This document shows positions 7,954-16,471 of a DNA stretch of 24,984 nucleotides, in pieces. Numbering within the stretch: the stretch's first letter is position 1; each line of letters opens with the position of its first letter. This DNA is from JBEKDJ01 sp050014415 (GTDB taxonomy: Bacteria; Desulfobacterota; BSN033; UBA1163). The notes under the pieces were generated by a model, which saw nothing but the letters and a program-made list of their open reading frames with translations, was not told the origin of the DNA and searched no databases. The stretch is taken from assembly GCA_050014415.1 (NCBI GenBank), contig JBEKDJ010000032.1, positions 1 through 24,984 of the forward strand, read 5' to 3'. The translations under genes and the position numbers were made by a program.

Positions 7954-8347
7954 ATGGTAAAAGAAGAATATCAACCTCCAATCAAAGCGTTTTTGGATAT
8001 GTTAGCAGACCTGCTGACCGAAAAGGTTTTCGAACGGATCGATGACCGGATGGAAAAGATCCCTGAACTCCGCCGGTTGATCACCGCCAAAGAGGCCAGC
8101 CAATACTTAAGCCTTTCAACCGAAAACGGTCTATCGGATGGCCTCACTTAAGAGGCTTCCCTATATCAAAATCGGGGATCGGGTCCTTTTCGATATGAAG
8201 TCACTCGACCATTGGATTGAAAAGCACATCATCAAAGAGAAAGAATGGAAAAGGGAAGAGTTGAAGCCGGAAATGGACAGGGAGAAGACGAATGCGAAAC
8301 CCTCCAAAGAATCTGACCTCCCAGGCTTGTTAAGAAAAAGGTCATAA
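7954..8347 (+). pseudogene. Helix-turn-helix (excisionase/MerR-like) protein, frameshifted
   Basis: Two overlapping frames together make one protein of about 130 residues. The first, from ATG 7954 (GGAGG upstream), ends LITAKEASQYLSLST. After a shift at 8119-8128 the other frame continues KTVYRMASLKRLPYIKIGD, then RVLFDMKSLDHWIEKH. Together these match the helix-turn-helix type in which a recognition helix K-T-V-Y-R is followed by a wing ending in DLxxWI. Removing one base near 8122 (ACCGAAAAC) restores the frame. The cause could be a real mutation, an assembly error or, less likely, programmed +1 frameshifting. The tail is charged and probably disordered. It lies 38 bp after lpxC and is probably co-transcribed. 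Family members bind DNA; the target is unknown. Confidence 0.7.
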
Positions 8348-8440
8348 CCTCGCCCCCGGAAATTGGAGATGAGCGGGTTCTAAGAACGTGTCCGCAAGTA
8401 ACGATTGCTTGTAAGATTCCTTCGCAAAAAGGGATTTGAC

Positions 8441-8572
8441 GCAAATATGCTCATCCATACGGATTGTCTTCACCATCCCAGAATATATGTCATGGCTCCG
8501 TGAAGCAGGATTCAAAGGGTGGACACGATTGAAATCCCTGCTACCTCACCCCTCATTACAGGATTAGAGTAG
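8441..8572 (+). pseudogene. Decayed C-terminus of a SAM-dependent O-methyltransferase
   Basis: Three short stretches in alternating frames spell a typical C-terminus of the acetylserotonin O-methyltransferase-like family: ANMLIHTD (8441-8464), FTIPEYMSWLREAGFKG (8469-8519), and VDTIEIPATSPLITGLE followed by TAG (8519-8572). The first and last stretches share a frame, so two compensating shifts have occurred. One is explained by loss of a G in the run at 8517-8519. No upstream part of the gene survives. The rest of 8348-8664 contains nothing else recognisable. Confidence 0.6.
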
Positions 8573-8664
8573 ACGTACATGTCCTGTTAAATTCCGATGA
8601 GGAATTTGCCACAAACTTTCAACTATGAGCGATGAGTCATCTGCTGTTACGTATCCGCCGTGAC

Positions 8665-10086
8665 TTAGTATTTGAACCGAATCCTATACTTTACTTTCAC
8701 TTCTTTGTCTTTGGCCACAGGCACTTGGAAACGGATGAGATGGGCCTGGATTTTTTCGTAGGGGTGGGTGTTGGAAAGCATCTCCCAATCTCCAGGGATT
8801 GGCTCCTCCACAAGAACGTTAATCTCTTCATCCTTGTGATTTCTTAAGCTGACTTCAAAAGCGACTTCAAAAAGATTTCGGCCGAGACGCTTGTATTCCG
8901 TTTGGACCCTTTCTCCGGCCACATCGAAAGCCTCACCGATTTTGATCTTGAATCTTTCATCCTTGGGGGTATGATCAATTTGGTCCTCTCCCACAAATTG
9001 GAGGCTCCCATCCTTGTCTTCCTTGTATACCCTTACCGTCCCTTTAGGAAGGGGCATTCCGAGATTGTTCTTTTTGCTATTCTCCAGTTCGAGGAAGACT
9101 CCGATCTTTTGTTTATTCGAGCTCTGATCCATTTGGTAAAAGTAATATTGGGGGAAGCCTGAGAAGATAAAGAGTTTCTTGAGGGGAACCTGATTGGCAT
9201 CGAGAAGGGTCATCTGCTTGGTCTGATTATCTTTAATGGTAGTCCTTCGGTCCAAGGTGTAGAGATGATATTCGAAGAAGGATTCCTCTTTGAACTGGGG
9301 GCTGGGTGCCTCTGCGGCAGCAATCTTCGCTCTTTTTTCAAAATCCATTCTTATCTCTGGTTGTACCCGGTGAATATCGCCGGCCACCAATTTCAGCAGA
9401 GCATCCTGGTAGGTGGCCCCACTCCGATTATCAATGGTGACCCAGCCCGTTAAATCGGTAAGGGTGTCCAATCGATTTAAAACTGCCACATAATCCGCCT
9501 TCCAATTGATCCCGGAAGTGAGATAGGAAGCCTCCAACTTCTGGGGTTTCGAAACCTTATTCTCTAGCGTCCAGACTAATGTGGGTTGGGGAATGAGGTT
9601 CTCTGGAATTCTTGAGAGCAGGATGCGTCCTGGATGACCGATGTGGATCTTGTCTCCTATCTGAAAGATATTCCCACCCTGGGTGGAGAGAAGGGTTGCA
9701 TCAACGATCTCTTCCTTTTTGGTCTCAGGATCAACGGTTGCCAGTTGAACCTTCTGGCCCACAAACTTCTCAAGGAGTTTCTGGGGGTTGAGGAGATCAT
9801 ATTCGTAATTTTGTTCTAAAACATTGAGACTCGACCCATTGACTAAGGATTTGATGTGAACCGTCGTAGGATCAATCTTGGCAGCCACATCCATAAACTT
9901 CACTTCAAGGACTCCAGGCCTAAGTTCGATCAGTCGGGTATCTTTCACCAGACCAAGGTTTGAATTGTAAATGGTAACCGCCACACTTTGTTGGTCCTTT
10001 GATGTGCTGGTCAAGGGGGTGGCGTAAACGATTTGAAGAGGGAGAATAAGAGAGATAAGAATCATGAGGATGACTAATCTTTTCAT
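8665..10086 (-). CDS. Secreted DUF4139 family protein
   Basis: A 473-residue protein with a clear signal peptide (residues 1 to about 22, ending VYA), so it is exported to the periplasm or beyond. The mature part resembles DUF4139 (mucoidy inhibitor-like) proteins. It has an N-terminal beta-rich segment (VAVTIYNSNLGLVKDTR), the conserved middle SYLTSGINWKADYVAVL and TGWVTIDNRSG, and a C-terminal immunoglobulin-like part ending KVKYRIRFKY. No catalytic motif is visible, and the family has no settled biochemical function. AAAGGAG is placed 7 bases before the ATG. It is the last gene of a co-directional minus-strand block, 111 bp after the zinc-ribbon gene. A 6-bp hairpin (CCCTCA/TGAGGG) lies in its leader at 10130-10146. 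Confidence 0.85.
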   Translation of the reverse strand: MKRLVILMILISLILPLQIVYATPLTSTSKDQQSVAVTIYNSNLGLVKDTRLIELRPGVLEVKFMDVAAKIDPTTVHIKSLVNGSSLNVLEQNYEYDLLNPQKLLEKFVGQKVQLATVDPETKKEEIVDATLLSTQGGNIFQIGDKIHIGHPGRILLSRIPENLIPQPTLVWTLENKVSKPQKLEASYLTSGINWKADYVAVLNRLDTLTDLTGWVTIDNRSGATYQDALLKLVAGDIHRVQPEIRMDFEKRAKIAAAEAPSPQFKEESFFEYHLYTLDRRTTIKDNQTKQMTLLDANQVPLKKLFIFSGFPQYYFYQMDQSSNKQKIGVFLELENSKKNNLGMPLPKGTVRVYKEDKDGSLQFVGEDQIDHTPKDERFKIKIGEAFDVAGERVQTEYKRLGRNLFEVAFEVSLRNHKDEEINVLVEEPIPGDWEMLSNTHPYEKIQAHLIRFQVPVAKDKEVKVKYRIRFKY

Positions 10087-10197
10087 TGGACTTCTCCTTT
10101 CTTGGATTTCTCTGGTATGCCCTCATTCATTGAGGGTGATATCTATCCGTATAGACAACAGGGGGCCTGATTTAGTTCCACAAAAGATCCCAGAAGG

Positions 10198-11457
10198 CTA
10201 GAAATTTCTCCCGAGTTTGAGGTAGTTCTTGTGGATGCAAAGGTGTGTGTGAGGTTCGACGAAATCAATTCCACTCGAAGTGAAGGGCAGGTAGACCAGA
10301 AGGGATTCGTTTAAATGAATCTTCATCTCATCAAGGCGGGGAAGAATCATTTCTTTGTCGAGGGCGCAACTGGCAATTGTAATCTTGATGCTCTCTGCAG
10401 CCTCCGTGACGGGGAGGGTGACGGGATAAAGTGACGCCCATGGCAGACTCCCTTCACGCTCTTCTCGGAGCCGGGAAGCGGTCATTCCTTGCGTGAGCCT
10501 CAAAAAAACTTCGGGCGGGACCTTGAAGGCCGGACTCCAGAAATAGAGATCAGATCCTTCCCCCTCTTCTCTCGTCACCTTTGGCACATTGGCTACCCTT
10601 GTCAAGTCGGTATGCGATTGAATCTTGGGCCCTTCAATGAGGACCTTCATCCTCCAAAATGGCAAATAGAGTACATCATTTGCTTTAATTGGGAACATCC
10701 CAAAGTTCACTTCCTTGAGACCAATAGGAGAGGCTTCCCAAGCCGAATTACAATTCTTGCAAAAAAGGACAACACTGTCTTTCTCACCAAGAAGATCCCA
10801 TCCACAGCGAGGGCATAGGGTAGAGACGAACTCGATTTGCCAATGCCCCTGTTGATCAAAAGGCAGGAGACCATCGGCAAAATCCTTTGGGATTGGAGCT
10901 AGGGGCTTCATGAGGATCGCATCATGAGCCGTATCTTTGTCAATAAAGAGAGGGGCATAGATCAAGCTGGTCGTTTCACCAATAAAAGCTCTGAAAGCAC
11001 TGGGACCCGCGGAAGCAGAGCCATTCAAAGGATGGAGGTGCATCCCGATATTTTGGATAACCGTTTCGAGGGGGATATCCGGTTTGAAAAACCTCCCCAC
11101 CATTTCGGAAGAAACAAATTTCAGCTTCAAGACCTGGGGCCTAAACCCGAGGGAAGGCGGAAGCCAAGGGCGACGCACGGCTAACGAACTGACATCAATC
11201 ACTCTATGGCCTAAATCATCGGCTTTGCAAAAAAAGACCATTCCCCTGAGCCGCCAATAGGGTATGAAAACGAGATCCTTTGAAGAGTGATCAGAGGGAG
11301 GTAGATAGTATTTGAAATAATCCCTGGGTATTAGGTAATACCTTGTCCGACAATAAGAGCAGGAAAACAAACGCTCCGTCTCTCCCAGAGTGATGGGAGC
11401 GCCGCATTGCGGACATTGATGCTCGATTTCCCAGGTTTTTGGACTATATTCGTTCAC
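10198..11457 (-). CDS. Duplicated zinc-ribbon protein, partner of the SPFH protein
   Basis: This 419-residue protein is built from two copies of one module of about 200 residues. Zinc-ribbon Cys15/18/33/36 is matched by Cys215/218/233/236, and DLVFIPYWRLRG at 61-72 by DVLYLPFWRMKV at 261-272: an exact 200-residue offset. Weaker matches continue (SLIYAPLFI near 164 against SLLVYLPFTS near the C-terminus). No signal peptide or membrane segment is seen. I chose the GTG at 11457 because its 14-bp overlap with the SPFH stop codon suggests translational coupling; there is no Shine-Dalgarno. Upstream in-frame starts lie inside the SPFH gene. Bacillus YdjG, a zinc-ribbon protein encoded beside the SPFH protein YdjI, is a functional analogue by context only. 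Confidence 0.75.
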   Translation of the reverse strand: MNEYSPKTWEIEHQCPQCGAPITLGETERLFSCSYCRTRYYLIPRDYFKYYLPPSDHSSKDLVFIPYWRLRGMVFFCKADDLGHRVIDVSSLAVRRPWLPPSLGFRPQVLKLKFVSSEMVGRFFKPDIPLETVIQNIGMHLHPLNGSASAGPSAFRAFIGETTSLIYAPLFIDKDTAHDAILMKPLAPIPKDFADGLLPFDQQGHWQIEFVSTLCPRCGWDLLGEKDSVVLFCKNCNSAWEASPIGLKEVNFGMFPIKANDVLYLPFWRMKVLIEGPKIQSHTDLTRVANVPKVTREEGEGSDLYFWSPAFKVPPEVFLRLTQGMTASRLREEREGSLPWASLYPVTLPVTEAAESIKITIASCALDKEMILPRLDEMKIHLNESLLVYLPFTSSGIDFVEPHTHLCIHKNYLKLGRNF

Positions 11458-12562
11458 CGCAGTGGTTACAGTAGATGGACTCTGGCAAATTCTCGGTATT
11501 ACAATGAGGGCATTTCCTAGCTTGAGGCTTCTGTCCCACGGGTTGTCCACACTGGGGGCAGAATTTCCCATGAGGAGGCAGGTTCTTGCCGCATTGGGAG
11601 CATTGCTGAAAAACGAGCAGCTGATGGCCACAGTCAGGACAGAATTTGGCCTCCCTGGAGACGGGATGTTGACAATCTGGGCATTTGAATACTTCCTGGC
11701 CTTCTGGGGTGCGGGAGGTCTTGAAGAGATCGGCAAACATGGCGGGCATCATGAAACCAAGCCCCATGCCCAGACCTGCTCCTGCTCCGGCTTGAGATTC
11801 AGATGCCTTCTCTACCCCCATCGCGGCCTTCATCTGCAAGAGACGGTTGAGATCGTCAAAAATACCGAGCCGGCTTTTGTCATCAATAGCCTTTTGGACT
11901 TCTTGAGGTGGGGTAATGGAAACGATGTAAAGGTTGTATAGCCCTAAACCATAGCGGCTAAAATCATTCTTTAATCGATCGATGAGTCCTTCTGAAAGTT
12001 TATCATACTGGCCTGGAAGGTTGAGGACGGTGTCAAGATGATCGCCTAAATGATCATTGAAGCGCGAGACAATAACCCGGCTCAGATATTCTTCGATCTG
12101 TTCCGTTGAATAGATGCCTTGAGTTCCAACTAGGGTATTCACAAAAAGCACGGGCTGGATCACCCGGACATCGAAAATCCCGAAAGCTCTCAGGCGTATC
12201 AGACCGAGTTGAGAGTCTTTAAATGCTACCGGATCCCGTGTCCCCCACTTCAAATTGGGGAAGACCTTCATGTTCACAAGATAGACTTCTGCCCTCAACG
12301 GACTCGTAAATCCCCAGGGTAGGCTTAGAACCTTGGTAAGGATGGGAATATTTGCCGTCGTTAGAGTGTGCCGGCCGGGCACAAAGGCGTCATAGGCTCT
12401 CCCGTTATAGAAGAAGACCGCTGCCTGACTCTCCCGGACGATCAGCTGAGCCCCGTATTTTATCTCCCCGGAGCCCTTTTCAGGAATCCTGTGGACGATT
12501 TCTCTCCCGGTTTCATCGAACCACTCAATCACTTCCAAGAAAACAATATTGTCTGTCCCCAT
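11444..12562 (-). CDS. SPFH-domain protein with three C-terminal zinc ribbons (YdjI-like)
   Basis: A 372-residue protein. Residues about 30-245 form an SPFH/band-7 domain of the YdjI or 'virion core protein' type, with the conserved ESQAAVFFYNGR segment and the PPQEVQKAID end. A Gly/Ala/Met-rich hinge covers 256-275. Three zinc ribbons follow: Cys294/297/308/311, Cys321/324/335/338 and Cys351/354/365/368. There is no N-terminal membrane segment, so membrane contact would be peripheral. SPFH proteins scaffold membrane microdomains; in Bacillus, YdjI helps recruit PspA during envelope stress. No pspA gene lies in this window. GGAGG sits 7 bases before the ATG. The gene overlaps the next one by 14 bp and is preceded by repeat copy B. 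Confidence 0.88.
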   Translation of the reverse strand: MGTDNIVFLEVIEWFDETGREIVHRIPEKGSGEIKYGAQLIVRESQAAVFFYNGRAYDAFVPGRHTLTTANIPILTKVLSLPWGFTSPLRAEVYLVNMKVFPNLKWGTRDPVAFKDSQLGLIRLRAFGIFDVRVIQPVLFVNTLVGTQGIYSTEQIEEYLSRVIVSRFNDHLGDHLDTVLNLPGQYDKLSEGLIDRLKNDFSRYGLGLYNLYIVSITPPQEVQKAIDDKSRLGIFDDLNRLLQMKAAMGVEKASESQAGAGAGLGMGLGFMMPAMFADLFKTSRTPEGQEVFKCPDCQHPVSREAKFCPDCGHQLLVFQQCSQCGKNLPPHGKFCPQCGQPVGQKPQARKCPHCNTENLPESIYCNHCGERI

Positions 12563-12590
12563 ATCTGATCCTCCTTGTAGCCACAGGCTC

Positions 12591-12695
12591 TACCCTGCAC
12601 CCTGTGAAGCCCCCTTTTTCAGAACAGGGACATGCGAGAGTACATCAAAATAACCAACTCCGAAAAAGCCCTGAGTTCTAACACGGGGTGTGGGG
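12591..12695 (-). repeat. Palindromic intergenic repeat, copy B (105 bp)
   Basis: Read on the minus strand it begins CCCCACACCCCGTGTT, contains TATTTTGATGTAC and ATGTCCCTGTTC, and ends GGGTGCAGGGTA. It aligns along its whole length with copy A at 16472-16569 on the plus strand. The ends are roughly complementary, and an internal CTTTTTC can pair with GAAAAAG. It ends 28 bp before the SPFH start codon, oriented in the sense of that gene. The remainder of the 257-bp gap to the kinase gene shows no gene. Confidence 0.7.
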
Positions 12696-12819
12696 TTCAT
12701 TCATTCCAATCCCCCCAACTTCTCCCCACCAAAGGAGAGTCAGGCGAGAAAAAGTCATCATGTTCATTTCCTCCCGGCATCCCGGTAGAGTGTTGTGGAA
12801 CAAAGCAATTCCTGATAGT

Positions 12820-14973
12820 TTATCGTTGATTCAGAGGGGTAAGAATATCTCGACGATTCTCATCATCACTCTTCCTTCTCTTCTGATCATCCTGCTGGAG
12901 TGGCAGATTGACAAAGAAGGAGGCTCCTTTGCTCAACTCGCTCTCCGCCACAATATATCCGTGATGGTCCTCAATGATCTGATGGGAAATCGATAGCCCT
13001 AACCCACTTCCTGCACTCTTAGTGGTAAAGAAGGGATTAAAGATTTCTTCTAATTGGTCCGACGGAATTCCGCATCCAGTATCTGTAAACTCAATCTGAA
13101 CATAGAGTTCACCCCCGGGTTTCTCAAAAGAACGGGTTTTTACAGTAATACTCCCTTCTTCTGGTGTGGCCTCAATCGCATTCAATAAGATATTCAAGAA
13201 AACCTGTTTGATCTGCTCCTTGTCAATACTGATGGGAGCTAACTCCTCGTCATAGTTTTTGACCACTCGAATCTGCTTCTTCTTCGATTCTGTTGAAACC
13301 AAGAGAATCATTCCATCTAAGGTGTTGTTGATATCTTCAAGCTCTAACTTGGGATCAGAAGGCCTGGCGAAATCGAGGAGCTCGTTAACTAATGATGAAA
13401 TTCGGTCTACCTCACCGGACGCGATATTCAGAAAATGATTTAGAAATTCTTCGTCCTCGAGGCGTTGAGGTAGCAATTGAGTGAATGTCTTGATAGCCAC
13501 CAAGGGGTTCCGGATTTCATGGGCCAGTCCCGCGGTGAGGGTTCCCAAAGAAGCCAAACGATCCGCCCTCCGCATATAAGATTTCGATCGTTTCAAATCC
13601 TCGTAAAGCCTTGCATTCTCGATGGCGACAGCTGCTTGGTTTGCCAAAGTACTGAGCAATTCAACATCCTCTTGAGAATAAACATCCCTATTGAACTTAT
13701 GGCTCAGGTTAATCATCCCCACCAGTCGACCCTTTGAAATAAGGGGAATGCTTACATCCGCCTCTAGGAAAGACATTCTACCGATCACGTCCTCTAACTC
13801 AGGAGCCTTCGCTTGCTTCATCAGTTCTTCCCGAATAACAATCTCCCCGACGCTTTGTAAATACTGGGGCAGGGGATCTCCTTTAGAAAGGAGAGATGAG
13901 TCAATCCCTATGTTTCTGGATTCGAACAGATAATATCCTCCTTTTTCCTCCTGCAACAAGAAGAGGGATACCTTCTCAACCCCCATTGTCTGAGCAATCG
14001 TCTCGACAATCCTGTGTGACAGAGCTTGCAAATCGAGGATGGTCACCATGTCTCTGCTGAATTTCCCTAAGGTTTCACGGTAATCATACCTACGTCCAAA
14101 AAGGAACTGTTCCACTGCTTTTTCTGTTCCTGGTTTGACCCTGTAAAAAAAGACGGCCACTAGTAAAAGGATTGACAAAATAAAAATGAAAAATGGGTAA
14201 TTGACTTCTTTATAGAAGAACTCCTGGCCTAGGATGATTAACAAAGAGGATGGGACAAACAGGACCAAGATCAGAACGGCATAAGTGGTTCCCTTCTTCA
14301 GGACGATATTAATGTCCATCAGTCGGTGTTTTACGATTGCGTACGAGGTAATGACAACATAGATTGAAATTAGGTAAAACCCAAAAGGAAATACTTTAAT
14401 ATTGAAATTCGGCAAAAAAGTCAATACACCTCCTGAGAAGCCAATAATGGCTGCAAATAACAAATATTTTATCTGATTTCGAACTTGACCTTCAGATTTC
14501 CTAAAATACTTGATTAAGATAAAATGGCTATAACTAATTATAGCGACAAATGAAATTACAAAAAAAGGGAAAACTATTCCTGGAATACCGTAGTAATTAA
14601 AAAAAAGTATCGGTTTTACATCTTTAATGAAAAGAGGTGTAAAATCAGAAAACAAGAAGATAATACTTAAAGCATAAAAAGATAGAATCAATTTATGCTT
14701 AGAAAGATTTAGTAATGAAATTACGAAATGGAAGAAAAGTGATGGAATGAAAATTGATCCAGCGTAAGCTAACCTTACAAAAAAAAAGGCTGTTGTTTTT
14801 TCTATATATACTTCTTTTACAAAAAGAGACAAACTCCATAGGGAAATACTTAAACTTAATAAAAAACCAATTTTATTAACATTAGAAGATCTATTTTGGG
14901 AATAGATGAAAGTCCCTAATAAAAGAGTTAATATCCCGGTTAAAGCACAGGAGATGATATAAGATTTATTCAT
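12820..14973 (-). CDS. Membrane sensor histidine kinase (7TM-type N-terminus, GAF, HisKA, HATPase)
   Basis: A 717-residue kinase. The N-terminal ~278 residues hold about eight or nine hydrophobic segments, like the 7TM histidine-kinase sensor region. A GAF-type domain spans about 310-455. The HisKA domain carries phospho-acceptor His485 in GLAHEIRNPL. The ATPase has N-box NILLNAIEA (594-602), G1 DTGCGIP (631-637), FFTTK (648-652) and G2 GSGLGLS (655-661). All catalytic motifs are intact. No response regulator is adjacent, so it is an orphan kinase here. It starts 20 bp after the ketoacyl synthase stop codon without a ribosome site, suggesting coupling. The first half of the gene is very AT-rich (27% GC at 14521-14580) while the catalytic half matches the neighbours. 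Confidence 0.92.
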   Translation of the reverse strand: MNKSYIISCALTGILTLLLGTFIYSQNRSSNVNKIGFLLSLSISLWSLSLFVKEVYIEKTTAFFFVRLAYAGSIFIPSLFFHFVISLLNLSKHKLILSFYALSIIFLFSDFTPLFIKDVKPILFFNYYGIPGIVFPFFVISFVAIISYSHFILIKYFRKSEGQVRNQIKYLLFAAIIGFSGGVLTFLPNFNIKVFPFGFYLISIYVVITSYAIVKHRLMDINIVLKKGTTYAVLILVLFVPSSLLIILGQEFFYKEVNYPFFIFILSILLLVAVFFYRVKPGTEKAVEQFLFGRRYDYRETLGKFSRDMVTILDLQALSHRIVETIAQTMGVEKVSLFLLQEEKGGYYLFESRNIGIDSSLLSKGDPLPQYLQSVGEIVIREELMKQAKAPELEDVIGRMSFLEADVSIPLISKGRLVGMINLSHKFNRDVYSQEDVELLSTLANQAAVAIENARLYEDLKRSKSYMRRADRLASLGTLTAGLAHEIRNPLVAIKTFTQLLPQRLEDEEFLNHFLNIASGEVDRISSLVNELLDFARPSDPKLELEDINNTLDGMILLVSTESKKKQIRVVKNYDEELAPISIDKEQIKQVFLNILLNAIEATPEEGSITVKTRSFEKPGGELYVQIEFTDTGCGIPSDQLEEIFNPFFTTKSAGSGLGLSISHQIIEDHHGYIVAESELSKGASFFVNLPLQQDDQKRRKSDDENRRDILTPLNQR

Positions 14974-14993
14974 TGATTAAAACCAAAAACAGA

Positions 14994-16244
14994 TTATTCT
15001 ATGTATGGAAAACTTCTGATTATTATTGATGAATTTTTGCCCCCAAAGCTAAAAGAATTTGATAATACTGTTTTAATTAGAGCCTTTCTTCCCTCGTTTG
15101 GGACATAATCTAAATCGCACTCTGGATCAGGGAATTCATAATTTATTGTTGGAGGAACGAACTGATGTTTTATCGTTAGAGCACTTGCAATAACCTCTAT
15201 TGATCCTGATGCTCCTACAGTATGCCCTATCATAGATTTTATGGATGATATAGGTAGCTTATAAGCATACTCTCCAAATATTTCCTTAATTATTTTCGTT
15301 TCAATTTTATCATTTAATGGTGTTGAAGTACCATGAGCATTGACATAGTCAATGTCAGAAGGTTTTAGATCCGCATCTTGAAGAGCTAATTGAATTGCCC
15401 TTTTAGCTTCCTCCCCATGAGGCAAAGGTTGAACCATATGATAAGCATCATTTGTTGTTCCATAACCAAGTACTTCAGCATATATAGAGGCACCCCTTTT
15501 TAGAGCATTTTCAAGATTTTCTAATATAAGAATACCAGCTCCTTCGCTCATTACAAAGCCGTCTCTCTCCTTGTCGAACGGCCTTGAAGCTTTTGTAGGA
15601 TCTCCATTTTTCGTAGAAAGAGCTCCTATCAAACAGAAGGCTCCAATTGTTAAAGGTGCAAGACATGCTTCTACTCCCCCCGCAATCATAATGTCAGCAA
15701 GGTCATTTCTAATGGCATAGAAAGCATAACCAATGTTATCTACACCTGCTGCACAGCCTCCACCAATTGTGTTCGAATGACCATGTATACCAAATTCGAT
15801 AGAAACTTGGCTGGTTGAAGCTCCTGTAAAAATCTTAATTGCTAATAAAGGATCAACCCTTTTAATCCCTTTTTCCAAAAATATACTATGCTGTCCTTCT
15901 GCAGCAGGAATTCCACCAAGGGCTGATCCTATAGCGATTCCAATCCTATCAGAAGTTTTTTCAGATATCTCTAAATTTGCATGATCTAAAGCCATCCGAG
16001 TGCATGCTACCGCAAATTGAGCAAACTTATCCATCCGTCTCGCACTTTTTGGACTCATGTAATTTAGTGGATCGAAATCTCTTACTTCTCCAGCAACTTG
16101 ACAGGGATAGGAAGAGGCGTCGAAATAGGTGATCTTCCCAACGCCGGATCGTCCATGAATTAATGAATCCCAAAAATCCTCTATCCCAATACCATTGGGA
16201 GCAACTACTCCCATTCCGGTAATCACTACTCTTCTTTTTTCCAT
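14994..16244 (-). CDS. Beta-ketoacyl-ACP synthase (KAS II / FabF type)
   Basis: A 416-residue condensing enzyme of normal FabF length. It elongates an acyl chain by decarboxylative condensation with malonyl-ACP in the cytoplasm. The Cys-His-His triad is complete: Cys164 in GGGCAAGVDN, His304 in NAHGTSTPLND, and Lys336/His341 in SIKSMIGHTVGASG. The residues around the nucleophile (GGGCAAG) differ from the common TACASG type, which may mean unusual acyl specificity. No acyl carrier protein or other fatty acid gene is next to it, so a specialised lipid or side pathway is more likely than core synthesis. About 40% GC (15601-15660) is below its neighbours. There is no clear Shine-Dalgarno. It heads the long minus-strand block under the promoter at 16342-16370. 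Confidence 0.92.
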   Translation of the reverse strand: MEKRRVVITGMGVVAPNGIGIEDFWDSLIHGRSGVGKITYFDASSYPCQVAGEVRDFDPLNYMSPKSARRMDKFAQFAVACTRMALDHANLEISEKTSDRIGIAIGSALGGIPAAEGQHSIFLEKGIKRVDPLLAIKIFTGASTSQVSIEFGIHGHSNTIGGGCAAGVDNIGYAFYAIRNDLADIMIAGGVEACLAPLTIGAFCLIGALSTKNGDPTKASRPFDKERDGFVMSEGAGILILENLENALKRGASIYAEVLGYGTTNDAYHMVQPLPHGEEAKRAIQLALQDADLKPSDIDYVNAHGTSTPLNDKIETKIIKEIFGEYAYKLPISSIKSMIGHTVGASGSIEVIASALTIKHQFVPPTINYEFPDPECDLDYVPNEGRKALIKTVLSNSFSFGGKNSSIIIRSFPYIE

Positions 16245-16341
16245 TTATTTAGCCAGATATTGGTTTGGTGGTATCCCGGCCCGCCTTTGCGGGGTGAGAT
16301 AGAAGCCCTATTGCCTTTTCCGGTCTCCTCTTTGTAACCCG

Positions 16342-16370
16342 ATTATATGAGGAAACTCAAAATAAGGCAA
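16342..16370 (-). promoter_or_regulatory. Sigma-70 promoter for the ketoacyl synthase/kinase block
   Basis: On the minus strand TTGCCT (16370-16365) and a perfect TATAAT (16347-16342) are 17 bp apart. Transcription would start near 16335, giving a leader of about 90 nt. That leader contains a small hairpin at 16280-16293 (CCCGC and GCGGG around a 4-base loop). A 7-bp stem-loop at 16370-16388 overlaps the edge of the -35. The remaining gap up to repeat copy A at 16472 shows no gene. Confidence 0.65.
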
Positions 16371-16471
16371 ATCCTTTTTCTAAGGATTCATGGGATCTAG
16401 GATACAGGGGTTTGATCTTGCCAAAGATAGGACTCGACCCCTCGAATCCTTAAAATAACCGCTTGATAAAT

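Noticed and set aside
11458..11736. N-terminal extension of the duplicated zinc-ribbon protein
   Set aside because: It is an out-of-frame reading of the SPFH zinc-ribbon coding region; the GTG at 11457 fits translational coupling.
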